NCBI GenBank assembly: GCA_024235415.1 | Contig: JACKML010000013.1 | Location: forward strand, 1-48,040 | Origin: Chromatiaceae bacterium | GTDB taxonomy: Bacteria > Pseudomonadota > Gammaproteobacteria > Chromatiales > Chromatiaceae | DNA length: 48,040 nucleotides | Direction: 5' to 3' | Shown here: positions 8,267-16,701 of the stretch, in pieces | How the letters are laid out: the number at the start of each line of letters is the position of its first letter | How positions within the stretch are numbered: position 1 is the stretch's first letter | Program-made: the position numbers and the translations under genes | Notes under the pieces: generated by a model | Seen by the model: only the letters and a program-made list of their open reading frames with translations | What the model was told of the DNA's origin: nothing | The model's database searches: none

Positions 8267-9094
8267 ATGCAACACCTGTGGCTGACCGCCTGGACCGATA
8301 TCCTCGAATCACTGCGCGCGCGCTGGTTTGCCGTGTACACACTGGTGTTCGGCAGCCTGGTCGCGCTGCTGTTCGTGCTCGGACTGACCGAATCACGCGT
8401 GATGGGCTTCACCGGCCTGTCGCGGCTGATGCTCACCTACATCCAGCTCAGCATGGCGATCCTGCCGATCTTCGTGTTGATCACCACGGTGCGCTCGCTC
8501 GCCGGTGACCGCGAGGCCGGTGTGTTCGAATACCTGCTCGCGTTGCCGGTACCGCTCGGTGCCTGGTATTGGGGAAAACTGGCCGGCCGCTTCCTGATGG
8601 TGTTCACCCCGGTGTTCCTGGCAATGGTCGGGGCACTGCTGTGGGGAGGACTGCAGGGCGCCGATATCCCGTGGCTCCTGTTCACCTACTACACCGGGCT
8701 GCTGATCGCGCTGTCGTGGTGTTTCCTCGGTATCGGTATCTTCATTTCCTCGATCGCACGTTCAGTCGATGTCGCCCAGGGTGCCGCGTTCATCATCTGG
8801 CTGGTACTGCTGCTTTTCCTCGACCTGATCCTGCTCGGTGTGATGATCCAGCAGCAGGTACCGGCAGAGACCGCCGTGGCGATCGCGCTCGCCAACCCGA
8901 TGCAGGTGTTCCGTACCGGGACCATGATGCTGTTTGATCCGCAGCTGGTGATGCTTGGTCCGGCCGCATACGTGATACTGGATAACTTCGGCACCACCGG
9001 CTACATGGCGTTCGCACTGCTCTATCCCACCGCGCTCGGCACCGTGACCGCGTGGTTTGGCTACGTGCTGTTTCGTCGCGGCGATCTGATATGA
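8267..9094 (+). CDS. nosY: NosY, ABC-transporter permease
   Basis: Permease of 275 residues, the usual NosY length, with about six transmembrane segments. The ATG at 8267 lies 11 bases after the nosL stop; a longer open frame upstream runs across nosL and is not used. It partners NosF. The stop overlaps the next start as ATGA (9091-9094), showing translation coupling to the following unknown gene. Confidence 0.93.
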   Translation: MQHLWLTAWTDILESLRARWFAVYTLVFGSLVALLFVLGLTESRVMGFTGLSRLMLTYIQLSMAILPIFVLITTVRSLAGDREAGVFEYLLALPVPLGAWYWGKLAGRFLMVFTPVFLAMVGALLWGGLQGADIPWLLFTYYTGLLIALSWCFLGIGIFISSIARSVDVAQGAAFIIWLVLLLFLDLILLGVMIQQQVPAETAVAIALANPMQVFRTGTMMLFDPQLVMLGPAAYVILDNFGTTGYMAFALLYPTALGTVTAWFGYVLFRRGDLI

Positions 9095-9594
9095 ACGCGT
9101 TGCCGTGGATCGATGGACGCGCGTCGACCTGGCGAAACGCACTGACAGGCGGTGTGCTGGCCCTGATGCTCGGCGGCCTCGCCTACGTGCTGATGCGCAG
9201 CTGGCCACTGCTGTTCCCGCCGCCGCTGTTCACCGCCACGGCAACGCCCGGGTGTGACCTGCACGCCGGCCCCTGTGCCGCGGCGTTCGATGCCACGCGC
9301 TTCATCCGGCTTGCAATCGAGCCCAGGGCGGTAGTGCCGAGCGAACCCCTGAGGCTGCTGGTCGACACGGCCGGTTTTACGGCCACATCGGTCGACGTCG
9401 AGTTTCGCGGAGTCGACATGAACATGGGGCTGATCCGCCACGAGTTGCTCGACACGGGTGGCGGGTCCTTTACCGGCGACGCCGTGCTGCCGGTCTGCAT
9501 CCGACGACGCATGAGCTGGCAGGCCATCGTGATCGCGCATGGTACCGATGGCGTGCACCAGGCGATCTTCAATTTCGAGGTCAATCGGCAGTAG
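9091..9594 (+). CDS. Membrane-anchored periplasmic protein of unknown function in the nos operon
   Basis: A 167-residue protein with one N-terminal transmembrane helix (about residues 18-38) and a periplasmic beta-rich domain. It includes a Met/His-containing stretch (RGVDMNMGLIRHEL), two Cys near residues 55 and 62 (CDLHAGPC) and a lone Cys in LPVCIRR. The start codon overlaps the nosY stop by four bases, so it is part of the same operon. The layout (one helix plus a small Ig-like domain, followed by a SafE-like gene) resembles FixH/CcoH-type accessory proteins and copper-handling domains. No family is certain. A copper or NosZ-assembly role is inference from position. Confidence 0.7.
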   Translation: MNALPWIDGRASTWRNALTGGVLALMLGGLAYVLMRSWPLLFPPPLFTATATPGCDLHAGPCAAAFDATRFIRLAIEPRAVVPSEPLRLLVDTAGFTATSVDVEFRGVDMNMGLIRHELLDTGGGSFTGDAVLPVCIRRRMSWQAIVIAHGTDGVHQAIFNFEVNRQ

Positions 9595-9610
9595 GCGTCC
9601 GGACCACCGA

Positions 9611-10360
9611 ATGATCGATTCCGCCGCCATTGCCCTTGCCTTCACCCTCGGGCTGTTCAGCACGCTGCATTGCCTTGGCATGTGCGGTGGGATCGTCAGT
9701 GCGCTGGCGTGCAGCGTGACCCCCTCAGCAGACACGGACCGGTTGAAGCGGCATGGTTATGTGCTGGCCTTCAACCTTGGCAGGATCAGTGTTTACGGGT
9801 TTCTCGGTCTGCTCGCCGGCGCCACCGGCGGTGCCGTATTCGACAACCTCGATCCAACCCTGTGGCGCCGCACGGCGTCTGCCGTCGCCGGACTCAGCCT
9901 GATACTGACTGGCCTGTACCTCGGCGGCTGGGTTGCCGCAGTGCGTCGCGTCGATTTCGCCGGCCGGATCCTGTGGCGCCGTATCGAACCCATCGGGCGG
10001 CGCCTGTTGCCGGTGCGCACGCCAGCGGCGGCGCTCGCCGCCGGCCTGGTCTGGGGTTGGCTGCCATGCGGCCTGGTATATTATTCTTTAGTACTGGCCG
10101 CGCCTCTGGGGAGCGCGATGACCGGGGCATTGTTCATGCTGGCCTTCGGGCTGGGTACGGTCCCCGGCATGCAGGCCACGGGCGTTTTTGGCGGCCTGAT
10201 GATCCGGCTGGCACGCAACCAGCGGGTTCGCGGTTGGATGGCAGGGACGATCATCGCGATCGGGTTTGCCACCCTGTTGATTGGCCAGACGGATATTCCG
10301 CATCGATTCACGCCGGCAGAAGCCGGCCACGGGGGTGCTCATCATGAACACCATGATTGA
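9611..10360 (+). CDS. SafE/DsbD-like membrane transporter (LHCxGMCGG family)
   Basis: Integral membrane protein of 249 residues in the sulfite exporter TauE/SafE-related family (COG2836). The hallmark LHCLGMCGG is at residues 19-27 in the first helix, and a second half holds LPCGLVYYSL. Members next to cytochrome oxidase and other copper-enzyme genes are thought to handle copper or thiol reduction. The ATG at 9611 is chosen over the longer frame (from 9539), which would overlap the previous gene. The C-terminus is His-rich (GHGGAHHEHHD), consistent with metal binding. Confidence 0.85.
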   Translation: MIDSAAIALAFTLGLFSTLHCLGMCGGIVSALACSVTPSADTDRLKRHGYVLAFNLGRISVYGFLGLLAGATGGAVFDNLDPTLWRRTASAVAGLSLILTGLYLGGWVAAVRRVDFAGRILWRRIEPIGRRLLPVRTPAAALAAGLVWGWLPCGLVYYSLVLAAPLGSAMTGALFMLAFGLGTVPGMQATGVFGGLMIRLARNQRVRGWMAGTIIAIGFATLLIGQTDIPHRFTPAEAGHGGAHHEHHD

Positions 10361-11306
10361 ACAAGACGACAACATCTGGGACAGCCGCGAACCGGCGATG
10401 CAGGAGGTTCTGAACGCCGCGCGTATCGTCGCCGCCACCGAGGTGACGACGCTACTGCTTGGCGAGAGCGGATCGGGCAAGGAGCAGCTGGCCCGCGCCA
10501 TTCACGCCTATAGCCCGCGGCGCCAGGCGGCGTTCGTCGCCGTCAACTGCGGCGCCCTGCCACCGGCCATGGCCGAGTCGCTGCTGTTTGGACAGGACTC
10601 ATCGACGCATGAGTCGACAACAGGGGCACACCAGGGATATCTGAACGCCGCCGCGGGCGGCACGCTGTTTCTCGACAACGTCAGCGCGCTCGGGACGGCA
10701 GTCCAGTCCGCCCTGCTGCACTTCCTCGACAGTGGTGAGATCATCGCGGCCGGCGGCGCGCAGCCCCTCCAGGTGGATGTCCGCGTCATTGCCGCCAGTC
10801 ACCATGACCTCGCCAGCGCAGTCGCAAAGAGCCGATTCAACAGCGGACTCTATTACCGGCTGCAGGTAGTCCCGCTGACGCTGCCGCCGTTACGCGAGCG
10901 CCAACGTGATATCGCGGTCCTTGCAGAAAGATTCCTTGATGGGTTTGCCGCGCAGCGTGGCGTGGCACCGGTTAAGCTGGGCAACGACGCCAGGCGCGCA
11001 CTGGCCGGCTATCCCTGGCCAGGCAATGTGCGCGAACTGCGTAACCTGTGCGAGCGGCTCACCCTGTTGTTGCCGGGCAAGACGATCCGCGTCGAGAATC
11101 TGCCAATCGAGTTCCGCGCGGCGACAGGGACGCGACACCGTATCGTTGCCCTGCCAAGCGGCGGTCTGGATCTGACAGAACTCGAGAAAGACCTCATTGC
11201 GCAGGCGCTGGAACACACCGGTGGCAATCGCAGCCGGGCAGCACGCCTGCTGGGACTGACCCGTGACACCCTGCTCTATCGTCTGAAGAAGTTTTCGCTC
11301 GCCTGA
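10344..11306 (+). CDS. AAA+ enhancer-binding-type regulator with Fis-type HTH and altered motifs
   Basis: A 320-residue protein with no sensor domain, only an AAA+ core and C-terminal Fis-type helix-turn-helix (about residues 280-318, NRSRAARLLGLTRDTLLYRL). Walker A is GESGSGKE (40-47) and the arginine-finger region LPPLRERQRDI is intact. The sigma-54 contact loop GAFTGA is replaced by ESTTGA (about 90-95) with three extra residues. The Walker B end reads LFLDN, with Asn112 where the catalytic Glu normally stands. The start overlaps the SafE-like gene by 17 bases. It could act on sigma-70 promoters or as a passive DNA-binding repressor; targets are unknown. Confidence 0.85.
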   Translation: MNTMIEQDDNIWDSREPAMQEVLNAARIVAATEVTTLLLGESGSGKEQLARAIHAYSPRRQAAFVAVNCGALPPAMAESLLFGQDSSTHESTTGAHQGYLNAAAGGTLFLDNVSALGTAVQSALLHFLDSGEIIAAGGAQPLQVDVRVIAASHHDLASAVAKSRFNSGLYYRLQVVPLTLPPLRERQRDIAVLAERFLDGFAAQRGVAPVKLGNDARRALAGYPWPGNVRELRNLCERLTLLLPGKTIRVENLPIEFRAATGTRHRIVALPSGGLDLTELEKDLIAQALEHTGGNRSRAARLLGLTRDTLLYRLKKFSLA

Positions 11307-11361
11307 ACCGCCGGCCGACGCTGGTGGTTTTGCGTTACCGCAGCTTTCCTCCGGTCCTCGC

Positions 11362-12300
11362 TTACACAAACGTGGGCGCCATCAGGCCCGTCACGACCAG
11401 CAGTCCATGCAGCATTGTCCCGTTGAGCGTTCCCTCGATCGCCGGTCGCAATGACTGCGGATTGCCCGCCTCCACCCACAACAATCGCAGCGCCCGCAGG
11501 TGTAGCGGCAGGGCCAGCATGCCGACCAAGACGTACGGCGGCAGCGGTCCAAGCAACACACCTATAATCAGACTGAAATAAGCGGCCGCCACCAACAGGG
11601 GGTACCCATAGCGCGCACTGCGGGCGCCGAGGCGGACCACCCAGTTGCGCTTGCCGCTGATGCTGTCGGCGCGCAGGTCGGGAAACTGGTTGATGTACAA
11701 AACCAGCGCGATCAGGAACGCGAAAGGCAGGCCGGCCCACAGCGCAAGCATATCGACCCTGCCGAGCTGCACGTAGGCAGCACCCAGCGGGATCACCAGG
11801 CCGAAACCCAGCCCCACACTCAGTTCACCCAGACCACGCCCGCTGAGCCGTAGCGGCGGTGCCGAATAGGCCCAGCCCAAAAACAGTCCGGCCAGGCCGA
11901 TCAGCAACAGCCCTGGACCCGACACCGCGGCAAGGCTCACGCCGATCAGCGCAGCCGCTGCCAGCAACAACCAACCGAAACGCGCCATGCTGGTGATGCT
12001 CAACACACCGTTCTGGATGACGCGACTGCCCCCCGTATAAGGAAATACACGATCGGCATTGATTTCATCGCATCCGGCGCGATCATCGTAGACGTCGTTT
12101 AGCACGTTGATCCCGGCGTGCGCAGCAATAGCGCCCAGCAGGGTCAGCAGCGCGGCCATCCAGCCGATCGGCGCCTGCAGCGCAGCAGCCGCCACGCCAA
12201 TAAACACCGGGATCGCCGCTGCCGTGAGAAAACCAGGGCGCGTTGCCACGACGTAGCGTGCCGCGGGCGAAGCTAATGTCAGTGTCGTAGGCTCGTGCAT
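11362..12300 (-). CDS. UbiA-family prenyltransferase (MenA-like)
   Basis: Polytopic membrane prenyltransferase of 312 residues. The first Asp-rich motif is NDVYDDRAGCD (residues 68-78) and the second is PDLRAD near residue 210, both needed for Mg-prenyl diphosphate binding, with about eight helices between and after. The open frame begins at 12528, but the ATG at 12300 gives the usual family N-terminus. It resembles 1,4-dihydroxy-2-naphthoate or related prenyltransferases. No other menaquinone genes are in the window, so the substrate is open. It diverges from the TauD-like gene across an Fnr-type site. Confidence 0.85.
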   Translation of the reverse strand: MHEPTTLTLASPAARYVVATRPGFLTAAAIPVFIGVAAAALQAPIGWMAALLTLLGAIAAHAGINVLNDVYDDRAGCDEINADRVFPYTGGSRVIQNGVLSITSMARFGWLLLAAAALIGVSLAAVSGPGLLLIGLAGLFLGWAYSAPPLRLSGRGLGELSVGLGFGLVIPLGAAYVQLGRVDMLALWAGLPFAFLIALVLYINQFPDLRADSISGKRNWVVRLGARSARYGYPLLVAAAYFSLIIGVLLGPLPPYVLVGMLALPLHLRALRLLWVEAGNPQSLRPAIEGTLNGTMLHGLLVVTGLMAPTFV

Positions 12301-12417
12301 GCCGCGTTCCCGTCTGCTATTCGAGTACCGGGATTGGTCTGCGTGCGACCTTTCCCTGAATCCTGCTGCTGCGCAGTCAGGCCCGGCTATTGTCCCTGAT
12401 TGCCGCGATGTCCCGGT

Positions 12418-12431
12418 TTGACTTTTGTCAT
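12418..12431. promoter_or_regulatory. Fnr/Dnr-type site between the prenyltransferase and oxygenase genes
   Basis: TTGACTTTTGTCAT, one mismatch from the palindrome. On the plus strand TATATC at 12454-12459 is a -10 element at the correct distance for activation from -41.5, so the site points mainly at the TauD-like gene. Confidence 0.65.
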
Positions 12432-12493
12432 CAGCAGTACGCGCAATTCCACGTATATCACCATGTATAGTCACATTGACGGGATCGCACGAC

Positions 12494-13378
12494 ATGCAAC
12501 ACAGCCCCTTTGACCTGGACGATGACACCCGCTATCAGGCCTGGCGCGAACACAAACTCGACACGGCACCACGCACGCTTGACGAACTGGTGGTCGAGGT
12601 CAGAGATCCACGCAGCCTGTCTGACGCCGAACATGACGCCCTGATGGCACGTTGCCGCAAGGCCAATATGGCAATCTACGTCAGTACCCTGGGCGAGGCC
12701 GAGGGCACGGATATCCCGCGCGGCTGCGGCCGTCATTTCGGGCTCGAACACCTCGATCACAACCGTGGCGCGGAGGCCGACGCGGTGACCGCCCTCACGG
12801 TACAGGACGACGCCCTGCACACGCCGTACATCCCCTACTCGAACAAGCAGATCCACTGGCATACGGACGGCTACTACAACCGTCTCGACCTGCAGGACCA
12901 CGCACTGCTGCTGCACTGCGTGCGCCCGGCGCTGCATGGTGGTGAGAACGCGCTACTGGACCACGAGATCGCCTATCTCCTGATGCGCGACACCAACCCC
13001 GAATACGTGCGTGCACTGATGCAGGAAGACGTGATGCTGATTCCGAAGAACGTTGTCGATGGCGAGGAACTGCGCCCCGACCGCGTGGGGCCGGTGTTCA
13101 TGATCGCCGCCGACGGTCATCTGCACATGCGCTATACGATGCGCAAACGCAACGTGGTATGGAAAGACGATCCGCTGGTCAGAGAGGCCGTGAGCTGGCT
13201 GGAGACGCTGCTGAACGGTACATCACCCAACATCCTGCGGGGAACCCTGCAGGCCGGTTGGGGCCTGATCAGCAACAACGTGCTGCATGACCGTTCGGGA
13301 TTCGAAGATGACCCGGACCCGGCGCGCAAACGCCTGCTGTATCGCGCACGCTATTACGATCGAATCCGAGGCATGTAG
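12494..13378 (+). CDS. TauD/TfdA-type Fe(II)/2-oxoglutarate oxygenase
   Basis: A 294-residue member of the TauD/TfdA fold. The iron ligands are visible as H123-x-D125 (HWHTDGYYN) and distal H265 (NNVLHDRSGF), and the C-terminal Arg (RKRLLYRARYYD) that would bind 2-oxoglutarate is present. The ATG at 12494 is used although the frame opens at 12425. Known relatives hydroxylate small substrates with O2; this substrate is not known. It is odd to find an O2-using family behind an Fnr-type promoter in a denitrification island. It might scavenge O2, act in microaerobic conditions, or have a changed chemistry. Confidence 0.85.
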   Translation: MQHSPFDLDDDTRYQAWREHKLDTAPRTLDELVVEVRDPRSLSDAEHDALMARCRKANMAIYVSTLGEAEGTDIPRGCGRHFGLEHLDHNRGAEADAVTALTVQDDALHTPYIPYSNKQIHWHTDGYYNRLDLQDHALLLHCVRPALHGGENALLDHEIAYLLMRDTNPEYVRALMQEDVMLIPKNVVDGEELRPDRVGPVFMIAADGHLHMRYTMRKRNVVWKDDPLVREAVSWLETLLNGTSPNILRGTLQAGWGLISNNVLHDRSGFEDDPDPARKRLLYRARYYDRIRGM

Positions 13379-13407
13379 GCCTGTCGGCACACGGTTTGCC
13401 GACAGGC
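13379..13407. terminator. Bidirectional hairpin between convergent genes
   Basis: Perfect 11-bp stem (13379-13389 with 13397-13407) with a 7-base loop, exactly between the TauD-like gene (plus) and the chemoreceptor (minus). There is no long T-run on either side, but place and strength fit a shared terminator. Confidence 0.65.
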
Positions 13408-13415
13408 GGCGTGAT

Positions 13416-16400
13416 TCAGAACTCTTCCCAGTCCTCGCCATCGTCAGCCGCCTGCACCGGAGCTGCAGGCGACGCCCTGCGCACCGCTGCGGGTGCCTGA
13501 GCCACCGTGCGCGCCGACGGGACAACGACTGCCGCACGCGGCTTTGGCGTCATCTGGGGACGGCGCGCGTTTGCACCGGCAGTGCGGAAGAAGTCGATGA
13601 TCGACTGCATCTCCTGCGCCTTCTCTTCCAGAGAACCTGCGGCTGCAGACGTCTGTTCCGCCAGCGCCGCGTTCTGCTGCGTGGCCTCGTCCATACTGGT
13701 CACCGCACGGCTGATCTGATCGATGCCGGCCGACTGCTCAGCACTGGCGGCAGTGATCTCGGCGACGATATCAGCGACCTTCTTGATACTGACCACGATG
13801 CCCTGCAAGGTCTCGCCTGAACGATTTACCAGGTCGCTGCCACTGTGGACCTTGTTCACCGAATCGTTGATCAACTCCTTGATCTCCTTGGCGGCCTGGG
13901 CTGAACGCGACGCCAGGTTACGCACCTCCGTGGCCACGACCGCGAAACCGCGACCCTGCTCGCCGGCGCGCGCCGCCTCGACGGAGGCGTTCAGAGCCAA
14001 CAGGTTGGTCTGGAATGCGATCTCGTCGATGACCCCGATGATCTCGGCGATCTTGCTCGATGAACTGTTGATCTCGTGCATCGCCTCGATCGCCTGGCCG
14101 ACGACCAGGTGCCCACTCTCGGCCTGCTGCTGCGCCGTACGCGCCACCTGATTGGCCTGCTGCGCATTGTCTGCGTTGTTACGCACGGTCGAGGTCAACT
14201 GCTCGACACTGGCAGCCGTTTCCTCGAGGCTCGATGCATTCTGCTCGGTGCGCTGCGACAGGTTGTTGTTGCCCGACGCGATCTCGCCGGCCGCGTTGGA
14301 GACGATATCGGACGACTCGCGCAACTTGCCGACCACCTCCTGCAGTTTCGCCGTCGTTCCGTTGACACCTTCCTTCACTTTTCCGAAGGTGCCCTGGTAG
14401 TCGCGTGAGATCAGATGGGTGAGATCGCCCTGCGACAATCTGTCCATTGCCGCGGCGATGTCGTCGAACGACGTCTCCACCACGTCAATGAGCTGGTTGA
14501 CCCCTTCGCTCAGGCGGCGGAAGAATCCGTGCTTGTCACCCAGTTCGATACGTTGTCCGAGATCCCCCCGGCTTGCCGCCGCCACGATCCCGTCGACCTC
14601 ATTCTCGACTGCGACCTCAGTGCTGCGGTCGGTCCACTCGATGGCAAAGCCGAGTTTCTCCGCCGTGTCGTTGAATACCGGGTTGGTCACCACCTTCAGC
14701 GTACGGTCGCCGTATACCACCTCGGATTCATTGCGCCGATCGAGTGAACCCAGCAGATCCTGGCGCCGAACCTTGTCGTTACAGAATCCGTCCATCGAAC
14801 GGCCAATGATTCGGGTGCTGTCAAATTCACGCAGCACCGAGCGGAATTCTTCTTCGACGTCCCTGAACAGACCTTGTGCCGCCTGGTTCAGATAGACCAC
14901 GTTGAGATCGGTATCGGCCATCAGCACGCAGCTGGACACATTGTCCAGCGCATTCTTGATGCGGGTGTTCTGTGCCGCAAGCATGCGCTCTTCCTCGAGC
15001 CTTTCGCGTTCACGTCCTGCCTCGGCGAGCTCTGCCGTCAGATCCGCCCACTCGATGGCGGTGCCAAGGCATTCGCCACCGGCATCCTTCACAGGATTCG
15101 TGATCACACGGAAGGTGCGCTCGCCGACCACGATCCGGTGGTCGCCGGCACCGCCTTCGGCAGCTGTCACGCGACCGCTGCCGGCGCTGTTGCGCAGCAT
15201 CGTATCGACCTGCTGCCCCTTCAGGCTGGTGGCATCAAACGTCGGAATCACCTTGCGCAGATCCGCGCTGGCATCGGAGAACATACGCTGCACCGAGCCG
15301 TTAACGTAGATCACGCTGCCGGCGCCATCCGCCACCATCACCCCTGCGTTGACGCAGTCGAGTGCCGTCTTGATACGCAGCGTCTCCTGTGCCGCCTCGC
15401 GGTCTGCAGCGATACGCGTGCGCAGATCGTCACGCATCGACACGATACTGGCGTAGATACCGCTGCGCCGGGTGTTGCCCTCGTCGTGCAGCGGCGTTTC
15501 CAGTTCACCGCGGGCGATACTATCGGCGATCTGTGCGATATAGATTGGCTCACCACCGAGTTGACGCAGGATATTGCGCGTCAGCACCCACCCCAGCAGC
15601 AACGTCAGGGCAATGCCTAGAAGCGATATCGACAGGCTGGCGGTCAGTGCAATATTCGCTGCGCTGACTGCCCGAACAGCATTGGCCTCGAGATCGGCGG
15701 CCAGGCGGTCTTCCACCTGCTTCAGCAGGTTGATCTTGCCAGTCTGCATCTCGAACCAGTACACGGGATCGACGCCGAAGCCACCGGTTTCCGCCTTGGC
15801 AGTCGCGACATCGCGCATACGCAAGGTCTCAGTAACCGCCTCACCCTGCAGCGTGTCCTTGAGCAATTGCCTGTGCTCGTCGCTCGCAAGGGAATCGAAC
15901 ACGTTCAGGTAGTTGTCCTGTGTGGTCTGCAAACCCAGAAAACGCCGGAACAGGCCAGGACCGAACGCGTCCTTCGCAAAGGTGTTGGCAAGCACCGCGC
16001 GTTCGATACCGGCCCTCTCTTTCGACTGCAGAAAGTTCGCATAGGCCGCCGTATCGATCGCCAGCCTTTCGTCCGGGCTGATCTTCGACATCTCGGAGAT
16101 CAGACCAAGGAATTTTGCATTCATGCCCGTGTAGTAGGCCAGTGCGTCGCCCAGTGGCAGCTCGAACCTGTCGATCAGGCCACGCTTGGCGGCGATCTGA
16201 TCGAGCTCACCGAGCACAATGTCCAGCCCCTGCTGCAGTTTGCCGCCGTAGGCCGGTGCGTCGAAACTGGAGACGAAGTCATGCAGCACCTGCTGCTTCA
16301 CATCGGTGTCTTGCCTTTGTGCCGTCAGTTCGCTGCCGAACTTGGCGCCCCTGCTGCCGAGAAACCCGGCGCTGGCACCGCGCTCCTTCTGCAGCTCGTG

Positions 16401-16577
16401 CACCAAACCGCTGACGCGCACGCCCAGTGCCGCCAGATCGGAAAGGCGCTGCGCACCGCCGCGCAAGGTCCAGGCCGTGAGTGTCTGCGACACCGCGAAG
16501 TACACCACCAGGAGAAGCGGGACCAGAACCAGCACCAGCAGCTTCTGATTGAGCTTCAACCTATCCAGAATCGACAT
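13416..16577 (-). CDS. Large methyl-accepting chemotaxis protein with NIT and two PAS-like domains
   Basis: A 1053-residue chemoreceptor. The first transmembrane helix is at about 13-33, then a periplasmic nitrate/nitrite-sensing (NIT-type) helical domain (about 40-300, with HELQKERGASAGFLGS). A second helix at about 305-330 is followed by HAMP, two PAS-like modules (near 400-510 and 530-650, each with a V-x-Y-[VL]-N core), a second HAMP and the signalling domain with the invariant hairpin (QTNLLALNASVEAARAGEQG). The last five residues DWEEF match the CheR/CheB docking pentapeptide. GGAGGAATT just upstream supports ATG 16577. It probably steers cells to nitrate or nitrite. Confidence 0.92.
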   Translation of the reverse strand: MSILDRLKLNQKLLVLVLVPLLLVVYFAVSQTLTAWTLRGGAQRLSDLAALGVRVSGLVHELQKERGASAGFLGSRGAKFGSELTAQRQDTDVKQQVLHDFVSSFDAPAYGGKLQQGLDIVLGELDQIAAKRGLIDRFELPLGDALAYYTGMNAKFLGLISEMSKISPDERLAIDTAAYANFLQSKERAGIERAVLANTFAKDAFGPGLFRRFLGLQTTQDNYLNVFDSLASDEHRQLLKDTLQGEAVTETLRMRDVATAKAETGGFGVDPVYWFEMQTGKINLLKQVEDRLAADLEANAVRAVSAANIALTASLSISLLGIALTLLLGWVLTRNILRQLGGEPIYIAQIADSIARGELETPLHDEGNTRRSGIYASIVSMRDDLRTRIAADREAAQETLRIKTALDCVNAGVMVADGAGSVIYVNGSVQRMFSDASADLRKVIPTFDATSLKGQQVDTMLRNSAGSGRVTAAEGGAGDHRIVVGERTFRVITNPVKDAGGECLGTAIEWADLTAELAEAGRERERLEEERMLAAQNTRIKNALDNVSSCVLMADTDLNVVYLNQAAQGLFRDVEEEFRSVLREFDSTRIIGRSMDGFCNDKVRRQDLLGSLDRRNESEVVYGDRTLKVVTNPVFNDTAEKLGFAIEWTDRSTEVAVENEVDGIVAAASRGDLGQRIELGDKHGFFRRLSEGVNQLIDVVETSFDDIAAAMDRLSQGDLTHLISRDYQGTFGKVKEGVNGTTAKLQEVVGKLRESSDIVSNAAGEIASGNNNLSQRTEQNASSLEETAASVEQLTSTVRNNADNAQQANQVARTAQQQAESGHLVVGQAIEAMHEINSSSSKIAEIIGVIDEIAFQTNLLALNASVEAARAGEQGRGFAVVATEVRNLASRSAQAAKEIKELINDSVNKVHSGSDLVNRSGETLQGIVVSIKKVADIVAEITAASAEQSAGIDQISRAVTSMDEATQQNAALAEQTSAAAGSLEEKAQEMQSIIDFFRTAGANARRPQMTPKPRAAVVVPSARTVAQAPAAVRRASPAAPVQAADDGEDWEEF

Positions 16578-16701
16578 CAGTAATTCCTCCGCTCCACAGA
16601 TGCCCGCACGACCGGTTTGGCGCAGGCGGGTTGCACAGCATGAATGGCGGCAGACACGGTGTTCACTTGAGGGAAAGCTGCCTCAGGGCGACGGGAGGCA
16701 C

